Below are positions 35,542-44,224 of a stretch of DNA of 64,000 nucleotides, piece by piece; position 1 is the stretch's first letter; every line of letters begins with the position of its first letter. The DNA comes from Saprospiraceae bacterium (GTDB lineage Bacteria > Bacteroidota > Bacteroidia > Chitinophagales > Saprospiraceae). Where the stretch lies: positions 186,001 to 250,000 of the forward strand of contig JAQXDE010000066.1 of the NCBI GenBank assembly GCA_029251525.1, read 5' to 3'. Made by a program: the position numbers and the translations under genes. The notes beneath the pieces were generated by a model. That model saw only the letters and a program-made list of their open reading frames with translations, searched no databases and was not told the origin of the DNA.

Positions 35542-36229
35542 AAATTACTTAGTCGTAGGTGGTAGCTATGGTATTGGGTTGGAAGTAGTAAAAATTTTGG
35601 TAGGACAAAATGCAAACGTCTACGTACTTGCTCGTACAGAAGGGGATCTTCCAGCTTCAAACAATATTCATTTTCAGGAGTATGATGTTTTAGGTGAAGA
35701 AAAGATAGTTTTACCTGAAACCTTGAATGGTGTTGTATATTGTCCTGGTAGTATAAACCTAAAGCCATTCCGGTCATTAAAACCAGATGCGTTTCGTTCA
35801 GATTTTGAGATCAACTTGATAGGAGCAGTAAAAGTTTTGCAAGCTGCACAAAGACTCTTACAGAAGACCGAAAATTCTAGCGTTGTACTTTTTAGTACTG
35901 TAGCTGTGCAACAAGGTATGCCTTATCATTCTTCAGTAGCAGCATCAAAAGGAGCAATTGAAGGTCTAGCAAGGACACTTGCTGCAGAATGGGCGCCTAA
36001 AGTGAGAGTAAATGTAGTAGCTCCCTCATTGACTGATACACCTTTAGCTGCCAGATTATTATCTTCGGATGAAAGAAGAGATACTTCTGCTCAAAGGCAT
36101 CCGCTCAAACGTATTGGAACAGTTTCTGATATTTCGGAGGTTGTATGTTTTTTACTATCTCAAAAAAGTGCTTGGATGACCGGACAAGTATTAGGAGTTG
36201 ATGGTGGGATTTCTTCATTAAAGGTTTAA
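35531..36229 (+). CDS. SDR-family protein with atypical active site
   Basis: 232 residues. A Rossmann domain with the cofactor motif VVGGSYGIGLEVV, a central NLIGAVKVLQAA helix, SVVLFSTVAVQQGMP, and the C-terminal motif SAWMTGQVLGVDGGIS are those of short-chain dehydrogenases. Ser122 of the catalytic set is present and Lys140 is present, but the position that should be Tyr in YxxxK is Val136 (VAASK). A nearby Tyr132 in MPYHSS is three to four residues out of place. Redox activity is therefore doubtful; it may bind cofactor only, or use a shifted Tyr. Translationally coupled to the DUF6435 gene (11-base overlap). Substrate unknown. Confidence 0.85.
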   Translation: MENKNYLVVGGSYGIGLEVVKILVGQNANVYVLARTEGDLPASNNIHFQEYDVLGEEKIVLPETLNGVVYCPGSINLKPFRSLKPDAFRSDFEINLIGAVKVLQAAQRLLQKTENSSVVLFSTVAVQQGMPYHSSVAASKGAIEGLARTLAAEWAPKVRVNVVAPSLTDTPLAARLLSSDERRDTSAQRHPLKRIGTVSDISEVVCFLLSQKSAWMTGQVLGVDGGISSLKV

Positions 36230-36234
36230 ATAAA

Positions 36235-36272
36235 GCAGAGATGTACAGTTTTTATAAACTGTACATCTCTGC
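36235..36272. terminator. Hairpin with 17-bp stem between convergent genes
   Basis: GCAGAGATGTACAGTTT (36235-36251) pairs perfectly with AAACTGTACATCTCTGC (36256-36272) around a 4-base loop. It lies between the convergent SDR and ppk1 genes. There is no long T tract, but the position and strong stem suggest a two-way terminator. Confidence 0.7.
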
Positions 36273-36281
36273 TTGGCAATT

Positions 36282-38369
36282 TTATGCCTTACTTTTACTT
36301 TTATAATAGTAATAAGTTGAAGTCTGCGATCTTACCGGCATTTCAGATTCCCTTTTGTTTGTTTTATTCTGATTGTTCTGGTCAATTACTCTAGCTTTTA
36401 CATTGTCCTGTAGTTGGATAGCGATAATCGATTTTATTTCTTTTTTTAATTCTTTTTCATAGATCGGGAAGGCTGTTTCTATTCTTTTACTCAAATTTCG
36501 GTACATCCAATCGGCAGAAGAGACATAAATTTTTTCATCTCCACCATTATGGAAGATAAAAACCCTGCTATGTTCCAAAAATCGATCTACAATACTTAAA
36601 ACTTCAATGTTGTCACTCAAACCTTTAATTCCTGGTGTCAGACAACATAAACCGCGAACAATCATTTTTATTTTTACACCTGCTTGGCTTGCTTCATAGA
36701 GTTTAATAATCATTTCTTTATCTTCCAAGCTATTCATTTTTAAAATCATCCGAGCAGCTTTTCCAGCTTTAGCATTTGCAATTTCTTTATTGATCATTTT
36801 TTTCAGATCAGTTCTTAAATTGAATTGTCCTACCAATAAATGTTGAAAACTTTTCGGTCTATGATCAACTGATTCCAAAATAGAAAATACTTCATTTACT
36901 TCTCTAGTTATTTTTTTTTCGGAGGTGAAAAATCCTAAATCAGTATATATTTTTGCAGTGTCTTCATGAAAATTTCCAGAACTTAAATAAGTATATATTC
37001 TAGTTTTTTCATTTTCAGTTCTTTTAACCATGGCTAATTTGGAATGAACTTTTAATCCAGGGAAACTATAATGAACTTTTACGCCTGCTTTTTCTAAATT
37101 TTCTCCCCATTTTAAATTTGCTTCTTCATCAAATCTTGCTTTGATTTCAATAAATGCAAAAACTTTTTTCCCCGATTTCGCTGCTTTCATCAAGGCTTGC
37201 ATAATTCTAGATTTTCTTGCCACTCTATATTGAACGATTCGAATTTCAGAAACATTAGGATCGTTTGCAGCATCTTCAAAGAATCTGATAACTGGTTCAT
37301 ATGTATGATATGGAAAATGAACTAAGTGATCCCTCTTCTTTATCTCATCAAAAATACTTGATTTATGTGTTAGAGCATTATAGGGTAAGGGGGGAAGAGG
37401 TGTGTTTTTCATGTGATCTTTTCCAAAACTTGGGAATTTGAAAAAGTCAAAGTTATTGTGGTACCTACCTTCTGGTAATAAATCGTATTTATCTAACTCA
37501 AAGGATTCCATCAAGAAATCTAGTAATTGAGGAGGCATGCTTGCATCATAAACTAATCGAGATGCAGGACCAACATTTCGTTTTTTGAGGCTGTTTTTAA
37601 TTTTTAATAAAAGATCTCCCGAAAATTCATCATCAATATATAATTCTGCATCTCTTGTTAATTTGATGGAAAAGGAATCAACAATAAGGTATCCAGGGAA
37701 CATCCAAGTAACTGCTCTCCGAACAACATCATCCAACATAATAATATCATGCCGTCCATTTGAATTAGGAAGTTCAATAAATCTGGGTAAATATTCTGAA
37801 GGAATTTTGAGAATGGCGTAGTGTTCATTTATTTCTGCCAATCCAGCACTTTTATCCTTTAGTAAAATCGCTAAATATAATTCCGAATTATTTAAGAATG
37901 GTCGTATTTTATTTTTTACCAAGAGGACAGGTTGAATATGAGGTTGTAAATCATTTTGGATATAATTATTGACAAATTCTTTTTGCTCCTTTCCTAAATT
38001 TTCATACCGTAATAAATGAATATCATTTTTGCCTAGCTCGGGAATAATTTGTTCATTGAAAATTTCACTGAACCTTTCTTGTTGTTGGTTAACAATCTTT
38101 AAAACACGCTTTAAAATTTCTTTTGGATCGTAATCTAATTTTCGTTTTGTTTTTTTTCCTACACGAACTAGGTTCCTTAAGTTGGCTACTCTCACTCGAA
38201 AGAATTCACCTAGATTATTGGAATAAATTGCCAAGAATTTAATTTTCTCGAACAAAGGCATTTCCAAATCCTCTGCCTCTTGGAGCACTCGTTCATTGAA
38301 ATACAACCAACTGATATCTCGATGTATATAAGGATATGATTTTTTATCTTCGGTAATATCTTTCGTCAT
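36282..38369 (-). CDS. ppk1: Polyphosphate kinase 1
   Basis: 695 residues, normal length. The N-domain HRDISWLYFNERVLQEAED, the head region FPYHTYEPVIRFFEDAAND, and the two catalytic PLD-like parts are all present: KVHSKLAMVKR with the autophosphorylated His, SSGNFHEDTAKIYTDLGFFT, and FLEHSRVFIFHNGGDEKIYV with YVSSADWMYRNLSKRIE. It polymerises the gamma-phosphate of ATP to polyphosphate. No exopolyphosphatase gene is next to it in this window. The first gene of a minus-strand set whose upstream neighbours (LOG, DUF72) are about 70-650 bases away. Confidence 0.96.
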   Translation of the reverse strand: MTKDITEDKKSYPYIHRDISWLYFNERVLQEAEDLEMPLFEKIKFLAIYSNNLGEFFRVRVANLRNLVRVGKKTKRKLDYDPKEILKRVLKIVNQQQERFSEIFNEQIIPELGKNDIHLLRYENLGKEQKEFVNNYIQNDLQPHIQPVLLVKNKIRPFLNNSELYLAILLKDKSAGLAEINEHYAILKIPSEYLPRFIELPNSNGRHDIIMLDDVVRRAVTWMFPGYLIVDSFSIKLTRDAELYIDDEFSGDLLLKIKNSLKKRNVGPASRLVYDASMPPQLLDFLMESFELDKYDLLPEGRYHNNFDFFKFPSFGKDHMKNTPLPPLPYNALTHKSSIFDEIKKRDHLVHFPYHTYEPVIRFFEDAANDPNVSEIRIVQYRVARKSRIMQALMKAAKSGKKVFAFIEIKARFDEEANLKWGENLEKAGVKVHYSFPGLKVHSKLAMVKRTENEKTRIYTYLSSGNFHEDTAKIYTDLGFFTSEKKITREVNEVFSILESVDHRPKSFQHLLVGQFNLRTDLKKMINKEIANAKAGKAARMILKMNSLEDKEMIIKLYEASQAGVKIKMIVRGLCCLTPGIKGLSDNIEVLSIVDRFLEHSRVFIFHNGGDEKIYVSSADWMYRNLSKRIETAFPIYEKELKKEIKSIIAIQLQDNVKARVIDQNNQNKTNKRESEMPVRSQTSTYYYYKSKSKA

Positions 38370-38438
38370 GTTTGTTTAAAAATTTTTGTTGTAAGGGAAC
38401 TCAACTTTAATTATAAAATATTTAAAGTCTGAATCTAT

Positions 38439-39020
38439 TTATGTTTTTGCATTGTCAATAGCTGACTCTGTCCAGGTAGGAGCATTCTTTATAGCTCCCA
38501 CTAAGTCTTCCGATCGAGTAACCTCCGTCCAAATAACTCGATGTTGTTTTCCCATAAAATTCTCCTCAATGCAAGTTTCCAACATTTCAATGATAGGGTT
38601 ATAAAACCCTTCAAAATTATAAATGATGATTGGTTTGATGAAAAGTCCTAATCGTTTTGCACTCAATACTTCAAATAATTCCTCAAATGTTCCCACTCCA
38701 CCTGGCAATGCAATTACCGCGTCAGTTCCTTCAATCAGTATTTTTTTTCGTTCTGCCATATCCTCGGTCTCAATCATTAAGTTAACCCCTTTATGATCCC
38801 ACTCAACAGCTTTCATGAATCGAGGAATGACACCGATAACCTTCCCATCATTTTTTAAAGCACTATCTGCTAAAGTTCCCATTAATCCTGATGCTCCTCC
38901 TCCATAAATGATGGTGATGTTTTCCTTTGCTAGGAGTTGACCAATTTTGTTGGTTTCTTCATAATATTTTGAAGGGAGTGAATTACTAGAAGAGCAGTAA
39001 ATAGTTACTTTATCTATCAT
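38439..39020 (-). CDS. LOG family Rossmann-fold protein (TIGR00730)
   Basis: 193 residues from the ATG at 39020 (MIDKVTIYCSSSNSL); the TTG six codons upstream lies within 7 bases of the DUF72 gene's stop and is less likely. Motifs: YGGGASGLMGTLADSALKND, GVIPRFM, and the PGGxGTxxE signature IALPGGVGTFEELFEVLS with the catalytic Glu. Homologues cleave nucleoside 5'-monophosphates to free base and ribose-5-phosphate (cytokinin-activating LOG in plants, PpnN relatives in bacteria). The start is 25 bases from the DUF72 stop, and the next gene on the strand is ppk1 about 70 bases downstream, so the three may form an operon. Confidence 0.9.
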   Translation of the reverse strand: MIDKVTIYCSSSNSLPSKYYEETNKIGQLLAKENITIIYGGGASGLMGTLADSALKNDGKVIGVIPRFMKAVEWDHKGVNLMIETEDMAERKKILIEGTDAVIALPGGVGTFEELFEVLSAKRLGLFIKPIIIYNFEGFYNPIIEMLETCIEENFMGKQHRVIWTEVTRSEDLVGAIKNAPTWTESAIDNAKT

Positions 39021-39044
39021 AGTTGTGTTTGTTTTCAAGAATTT

Positions 39045-39962
39045 TTAGAAAAGGGACATTTGCTTTTCATCATCTATTTCATAAAATTTTGGTCCTCTGG
39101 TAATCACCTTAAAATGTCTATTAAGCTCCTCAGTCAAATATAGAGATAAATCAGGAGCTAAAATATTATCAGGTTCATGAGCAAAAAAATATATTTCAGA
39201 AAGCCCTAATATTGACCAGCTTTTTAATTTTTGTACCCATTCATTAATTCTTTGATAATCAGTTGGGTGTAGATCATTTCCGACAAATCGAATCATTGCA
39301 ATATCAGTAGTCAAATGTAAATGCAGTACATCTCTTCTTCCTGCGACATCTGTAATTACCCAGGCAATATTATACTTTTTTAATAAATCAGCGACCTCTT
39401 TTTGATTTTTTTTACTGGAAAAAATGCTTTCATGTCGGAATTCAATAGCTAACTGAATTTTCTTAGGGAATCTTGAGAGGAAATGCTCTAAAATAGCCAA
39501 ACGATCTATTCCGAAATAAGGAGGTAATTGCAAAAAACAACAACCTAATTTCTCCTCTAGCAATAGGATATTTTTACAAAAATTATCTAGCTTATCATTT
39601 TTGCCACCCAAATCTGAACTATGGCTAATCACTTGCGGAATTTTTGGACAAAAACGAAAATCGGCGGTGGACTCATTTTTCCATTTTTTGATATTTGCTT
39701 CGCTGGGAATTCGGTAATGTGTGGTATTTAATTCAATTGTATTGAATTGTTTAGCATAGTGTTTTAAATAATCTTTTGCAGGAGTTTTTGGAGGATATAC
39801 TTTGCCAACCCATTCTTTCATACTCCAACCTGTGCACCCAATATAGATTTTTGGTGGTTTATATTGTTTGGGAAAAGAGGAAAGCGTAGTCATATTTTCT
39901 TCAGGTTCACTTGGTAGTGAAAAAGTGACATATGATATGTCAGGTAGTTTTCCAAATTTCAT
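39045..39962 (-). CDS. DUF72 family protein (YecE-like)
   Basis: 305 residues. The ATG at 39962 gives MKFGKLPDISYVTF, the start shared by relatives; the longer frame to 40037 is rejected. DUF72 signature elements are IYIGCTGWSMKEWVGKVYPP, FNTIELNTTHYRIPSEANIK, FRFCPKIPQVISHSS, and FLQLPPYFGIDRLAILEHFL with LAIEFRHESIF. The fold is a TIM-barrel of unknown enzymatic function, found in all domains. It is cytoplasmic. It follows the phosphoribosyltransferase gene after 136 bases. Confidence 0.9.
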   Translation of the reverse strand: MKFGKLPDISYVTFSLPSEPEENMTTLSSFPKQYKPPKIYIGCTGWSMKEWVGKVYPPKTPAKDYLKHYAKQFNTIELNTTHYRIPSEANIKKWKNESTADFRFCPKIPQVISHSSDLGGKNDKLDNFCKNILLLEEKLGCCFLQLPPYFGIDRLAILEHFLSRFPKKIQLAIEFRHESIFSSKKNQKEVADLLKKYNIAWVITDVAGRRDVLHLHLTTDIAMIRFVGNDLHPTDYQRINEWVQKLKSWSILGLSEIYFFAHEPDNILAPDLSLYLTEELNRHFKVITRGPKFYEIDDEKQMSLF

Positions 39963-40098
39963 TTTTCTTAATTTTGATAAAGCAGAGTTGCGCAGGATTG
40001 AAAGGATGTAAGCGAGCTTGACGATTACATTCAACATTTCTTCTATGAAAGTAATCGCTAAACCCGCTCGATCTATTTATTTGTATTCTATTCTATTC

Positions 40099-40593
40099 TT
40101 ATTTCAAATAAACTGCCTTTTCTCCTCGGCCTTTAATCTGCACATCAATATCATCTTGAATTGTCGTAAATAATGAAACTCCTACATAATCCACTTTGAT
40201 GGGAAAAGATTTATGTTCTCGATCAATCAAAACGGCCACTTGAATTTTTTTAGGTAAAACCTCCAATAATGGTTTGATTGCATAAAAAATAGTTCTTCCA
40301 GTATTAGCTACATCATCTACTATTATAATAATTTTATTATTTAAATCCTTTTTAGGTATGTCAATGATTACTTCGGATTCCAAAGGATTGGCAGGGCTGA
40401 GGTTAATTGAAGTCAAAATAATCTTATTTTTAGTCAATTGTAGTAATTCTTTTTCCAACATTTTGGCGAATCCTAAACCATTATTATTGATGCCAGCAAG
40501 AATAATTTCTTTTTCTCCGAAATTTTGTTCTAAAATTTCGATCGCTAACCTTTTTATCTTTTGTTTAATTTGTCTTCCGTCAAGTAATTTCAT
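40099..40593 (-). CDS. PyrR-like phosphoribosyltransferase
   Basis: 164 residues. The PRPP-binding motif IIIVDDVANTGRTIFYAI (about 88-105) is complete and typical of type I phosphoribosyltransferases. The start QIKQKIKRLAIEILEQNF and INNNGLGFAKMLE are consistent with the PyrR/hypoxanthine group, and VAVLIDREHKSFPIKVDYVG is the common hood element. It could be uracil or hypoxanthine phosphoribosyltransferase, or a PyrR-type RNA-binding attenuator of pyrimidine genes; the known RNA-binding residues cannot be judged without an alignment. No pyrimidine operon lies nearby. Cytoplasmic. Confidence 0.82.
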   Translation of the reverse strand: MKLLDGRQIKQKIKRLAIEILEQNFGEKEIILAGINNNGLGFAKMLEKELLQLTKNKIILTSINLSPANPLESEVIIDIPKKDLNNKIIIIVDDVANTGRTIFYAIKPLLEVLPKKIQVAVLIDREHKSFPIKVDYVGVSLFTTIQDDIDVQIKGRGEKAVYLK

Positions 40594-40764
40594 ATTGGCA
40601 ATTTAGGGAAAATGACTTTAATTAAGAATCATTTTTAATTAAAAAAAAATCAATTTATTAAATCTATTTAATTTCAAAACGTATAATTACTAGTAAATTA
40701 AATTTTTTTAATAATTCTAAATACAAAACAATTAAAAATCTGTTTCTTTTGTATTGGTTTTAAG

Positions 40765-40772
40765 TACATTTG
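40765..40772 (+). promoter_or_regulatory. Probable -7 promoter box (TACATTTG) of the Fe-S unit
   Basis: An exact TAnnTTTG match 28 bases before the ATG at 40801, implying a leader of about 20 bases. No convincing -33 TTG is seen. Confidence 0.42.
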
Positions 40773-40800
40773 GAAAAAACGAACCTTAACTTTTTAATAG

Positions 40801-42171
40801 ATGATTCAACAAATTATTTTTGCAATAGTCACTTTTGCATCATTCGGTTTTGCAACCAAACAATTTTTGAAAATCCGTCGGAATGTTCTTTTAGGAAAGG
40901 ATAAAGATATTTCTGATCAACCAGGCGAACGTTGGAAAAATGTCTTTCTGATAGCATTTGGTCAAAAGAAAATGTTCAAGCGATGGATTCCAGCAGTTTT
41001 GCATCTTTTCATATATGTCGCATTTTTGTTTACCCAAATTGAATTGGTTGAAATACTGGTAGATGGTTTCTTTGGGACACATCGGTTCTTTGCAGAACCT
41101 TTAGGTGCTCTTTATACTGCCGCTATTAGTAGTATTGAATTGCTTTCGGTTGGGGCATTTTTTGCGACTTTAATATTTTTGATAAGAAGAAATTTACTTG
41201 CGATTCCCCGATTTCAAATGGATGAAATGACTGGATTTCCAAAATTTGATGGAAATATGATTTTGATTTTGGAAATCATTTTATTGATTGGTGTATTTAG
41301 TATGAATGGAGCAGACAAAGTTTTGCAAAATATGGGTGCTGATCATTATCATATGACTGGAAATTTTGCTGTTAGTACTTGGCTAGGCCCATTGTTGTTT
41401 GGCGGAATGTCAGAGGCAACTTTGGTTGGCGTAGAAAGATTCGGTTGGTGGTTGCACATCATGACTGTGTTTGCATTTTTAAATTACTTGCCGATCTCTA
41501 AGCATTTGCATATTATGTTGGCTTTTCCAAATACTTATTTTGCCAAACTACAGCCTAAAGGAGAAATGGAAAATATGACCGAAATTATGAATGAGGTAAA
41601 ATCAATGATGGGCTTGATTGAGGCTGATCCAGATGCGCCGATGGATGATTTGCCTGAATTTGGATCGAATGATGTGATGAATTTAGATTGGAAAAATGTT
41701 TTAGGAGCCTACACTTGTACGGAATGCGGAAGATGTACCTCTGTTTGTCCAGCGAATATCACAGGCAAAAAATTGTCTCCTAGAAAAGTCATGATGGACG
41801 TTCGAGATCGAGCAACTGAGATTGGTAAAAAATTAGATAGCGGTGATATGCAATGGGTGAAGGAGGAGCTTAGAGCAGAGGCAACAATGTTGACTAAAGA
41901 AAATTTTGATGATGGAAAATCATTATTCGATTATATTTCCAATGAAGAATTACACGCTTGTACTACTTGTAATGCTTGCGTAGAAGCCTGTCCAGTTTTA
42001 ATCAATCCATTAGATATTATTTTGAAGATGCGTCGATATGAAATTTTGACTTTATCAGCTGGTCCAGGCGATTGGTTGCCTTTATTTACTAGTATGGAAA
42101 ATTCAGGATCAGTTTGGCAGTTACCAGATGCCAGAGATAAATGGGCAGAGGAAGCAACTTCTCAAAATTAA
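40801..42171 (+). CDS. Membrane-bound (Fe-S) protein, NarI-like plus HdrC-like fusion
   Basis: 456 residues. The N-terminal 240 residues contain about five membrane helices (for example FIYVAFLFTQIELVEILVDG and WWLHIMTVFAFLNYLPISKH) resembling the haem b-binding gamma subunit of respiratory nitrate reductase. The C-terminal part has two 4Fe-4S motifs: CTECGRCTSVCP with ANITGKKLSPR, and CTTCNACVEACP with VLINPLDII. This is the HdrC/GlpC pattern. With the following HdrB-like protein it should form a membrane complex passing electrons from a soluble donor, perhaps ETF or a 2-hydroxyacid dehydrogenase, to menaquinone. The gene ends 29 bases before the next and they are surely cotranscribed. Confidence 0.88.
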   Translation: MIQQIIFAIVTFASFGFATKQFLKIRRNVLLGKDKDISDQPGERWKNVFLIAFGQKKMFKRWIPAVLHLFIYVAFLFTQIELVEILVDGFFGTHRFFAEPLGALYTAAISSIELLSVGAFFATLIFLIRRNLLAIPRFQMDEMTGFPKFDGNMILILEIILLIGVFSMNGADKVLQNMGADHYHMTGNFAVSTWLGPLLFGGMSEATLVGVERFGWWLHIMTVFAFLNYLPISKHLHIMLAFPNTYFAKLQPKGEMENMTEIMNEVKSMMGLIEADPDAPMDDLPEFGSNDVMNLDWKNVLGAYTCTECGRCTSVCPANITGKKLSPRKVMMDVRDRATEIGKKLDSGDMQWVKEELRAEATMLTKENFDDGKSLFDYISNEELHACTTCNACVEACPVLINPLDIILKMRRYEILTLSAGPGDWLPLFTSMENSGSVWQLPDARDKWAEEATSQN

Positions 42172-42200
42172 ATATTAAAGTGAAAAATTAAAAAAGAAAA

Positions 42201-42989
42201 ATGGCTAAAGAGTATAAAATACCAACGATGGCAGAAATGGCTGCCGCAGAAAAGACACCGGAAGTTTTATTTTGGGTAGGGTGTGCAGGAAGCTTTGATT
42301 CGAGAGCGCAAAAGGTTTCTGTTGCTTTTACAAAAATATTAAACGAAGCAGAGGTGGAGTTTGCGATTTTGGGGAAAGAAGAAAGTTGTACAGGTGATCC
42401 CGCACGTCGAGCAGGAAATGAATTTGTCTTTCAAATGGTTGCTTTGCAAAACATCGAAACGTTGAATTTGTATAATGTGAAAAAAATTGTAGCAACTTGC
42501 CCACATTGTTTTAATGTTTTGAAAAATGAATATCCAGCATTGGGTGGAAATTACGAAGTAATGCATCATACTCAATTTTTGCAATCATTGATAAATGAGG
42601 GAAGGATAAAATTAAAGGATGGAGGTACTTTTGATGGTAAAAAAATTACGTATCATGATTCCTGTTATTTAGGAAGAGCTAATGGTGTTTATGAGGCACC
42701 TCGATCTGTTTTGCAAAATTTGGATAATGATTTAGTTGAGATGCAAAGAAGTAAAACTACTGGCCTTTGTTGTGGAGCAGGAGGTGCACAAATGTTTAAA
42801 GAAGATGAACCAGGAAAGAAAAGAATCAATATAGAAAGAACTGAGGAAGCTTTGGAAACAGGTGCTGAAATCGTTGCGGTAAATTGCCCTTTTTGCCTGA
42901 CTATGATGTCTGATGGGATCAAAGCTAAAGAGAAGCAAGAATCAGTAATGGTCTACGATCTAGCGGAATTGATTCTAGAGAAAATGTAG
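42201..42989 (+). CDS. HdrB-like CCG-domain (Fe-S) protein
   Basis: 262 residues. It contains two cysteine-rich CCG modules: WVGCAGSFDSRAQKVS with TCPHCFNVLKNEYP in the first half, and DSCYLGRANGVYEAPR with GLCCGAGGAQMFKED and NCPFCLTMMSDGI in the second. These are as in HdrB of heterodisulfide reductase and the glycolate or lactate oxidase iron-sulphur subunits. The modules bind a non-cubane [4Fe-4S] cluster and act as the catalytic or terminal-electron domain. It pairs with the membrane Fe-S gene 29 bases upstream. The physiological donor or acceptor remains unknown. A terminator follows 22 bases after the stop. Confidence 0.9.
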   Translation: MAKEYKIPTMAEMAAAEKTPEVLFWVGCAGSFDSRAQKVSVAFTKILNEAEVEFAILGKEESCTGDPARRAGNEFVFQMVALQNIETLNLYNVKKIVATCPHCFNVLKNEYPALGGNYEVMHHTQFLQSLINEGRIKLKDGGTFDGKKITYHDSCYLGRANGVYEAPRSVLQNLDNDLVEMQRSKTTGLCCGAGGAQMFKEDEPGKKRINIERTEEALETGAEIVAVNCPFCLTMMSDGIKAKEKQESVMVYDLAELILEKM

Positions 42990-43010
42990 AATAGTTCTTT
43001 TATAAAAGGA

Positions 43011-43049
43011 AAAAACTTACTTCAAATATTCTCGAAGTAAGTTTTTTTT
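43011..43049 (+). terminator. Rho-independent terminator of the HdrC/HdrB-like unit
   Basis: AAAAACTTACTTC (43011-43023) pairs with GAAGTAAGTTTTT (43034-43046), with T residues continuing to 43049. It lies between convergent genes (42989 and 43075) and would also act on the minus strand. Confidence 0.88.
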
Positions 43050-43074
43050 GAGTTTATTTTGATTGGTTAGTGAG

Positions 43075-44112
43075 TTACAAATTTATAATTTCAGAAGTTC
43101 CTGTGACACTATCTGAAAACTCGATTTCATCATCACAAACTCCATTATTTATCGAGTTAGGATAGGAGAAGTTTAATTCACCAAAAGTACCTCCATTCGG
43201 AATGTTTGGATCTCCAAAAGATCCATCATTATTCAATGAATCAATAATTAAAAGGCCATCAAAAGGAATTGCACAAGAAAAATCATAATTAATATCAGCA
43301 TTGGAATCTGTACACGAACGAAGAGTCTGACCATCTGGGCTTATTATTTGAAAGCAACCTGCGTAGGATAATGTATCATTTATAATATCCAAAGGGTTAC
43401 CAGGATCACCAGCATAGTTTGGTTTAATAAAAAAACCACCGGCTAAATTGACGTCTTGAGATAAGCTAACAGTGGTAATGTTTGAATTTTGGATATTGGT
43501 ATTTTGTAAGTCTAAATCTATGATTTTATAGGTGCCAACACCATTTACAATATCATATTCTAATGAAATAATTCCATCTAAATCGTTAATAGAATTGATA
43601 GTGAAGTCTTCACTTAGTTCAATACTTACAAAAGTTCCGATTTCGTTTAAATCTCCAATAATGGAAAGAGAAGCAATCCCCTCATAATTAGTGCCTCCAA
43701 ATGAGGTACATCCACTACCATAATCTAAAGTGATTGTGTGAACGGTAGGGCTACTGCTATTATTAGTTGATAGATTACTCTCAGGGCATCCGGTTCGAGT
43801 AGTAGCTATTGAATTATTAAACCCATAAACTTGTGGATAAAAAGCTGTCTGTAAGAGTGATCCAAAGGTTAAATTACGAATAACACTTTCAACTTCTATG
43901 ACCAATTGATGCTTTGGAATATTGCTTTCATCCGCAATTTCTGTAATGACTTTAGTGGTTTGAATTTTTATTTCCTCATTAGGATTAGGAAGGTCAGTTG
44001 GAGAAGTAGGAGCTAAGGTATCTTGAAAACTGGAAATTTTTTCTTTTTTACAGGAAAATAGACCTAAGACAATAAATAGGGAAAGTTGAATAAATGATTT
44101 ATTACAATGCAT
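43075..44112 (-). CDS. Lipoprotein of unknown function
   Basis: 345 residues with a lipoprotein signal (LFIVLGLFSC, Cys near 21), then a low-complexity segment rich in Pro, Thr and Ser (SSFQDTLAPTSPTDLPNPNE). The rest is beta-rich with Gly, Asn and Ser, including TITLDYGSGCTSFGGTNYEG and a late LRSCTDSNADINYDFSCAIP, suggesting a secreted beta-sandwich with one or two disulphides. It resembles lipoproteins annotated only as hypothetical in Bacteroidota. It starts 113 bases after the stop of the next minus-strand gene, another lipoprotein, so coexpression with it and the CotH gene is possible. Confidence 0.65.
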   Translation of the reverse strand: MHCNKSFIQLSLFIVLGLFSCKKEKISSFQDTLAPTSPTDLPNPNEEIKIQTTKVITEIADESNIPKHQLVIEVESVIRNLTFGSLLQTAFYPQVYGFNNSIATTRTGCPESNLSTNNSSSPTVHTITLDYGSGCTSFGGTNYEGIASLSIIGDLNEIGTFVSIELSEDFTINSINDLDGIISLEYDIVNGVGTYKIIDLDLQNTNIQNSNITTVSLSQDVNLAGGFFIKPNYAGDPGNPLDIINDTLSYAGCFQIISPDGQTLRSCTDSNADINYDFSCAIPFDGLLIIDSLNNDGSFGDPNIPNGGTFGELNFSYPNSINNGVCDDEIEFSDSVTGTSEIINL

Positions 44113-44224
44113 AAGTTTTAATTTTGGTTTAATGTAGTATCAGGTGATTAATGGTTAAAATATCTGTGTCTATTTCTTGTTTATTCAAATATTTTGCCAA
44201 AAGAAGAAGGGGAGAGTTAAACTT

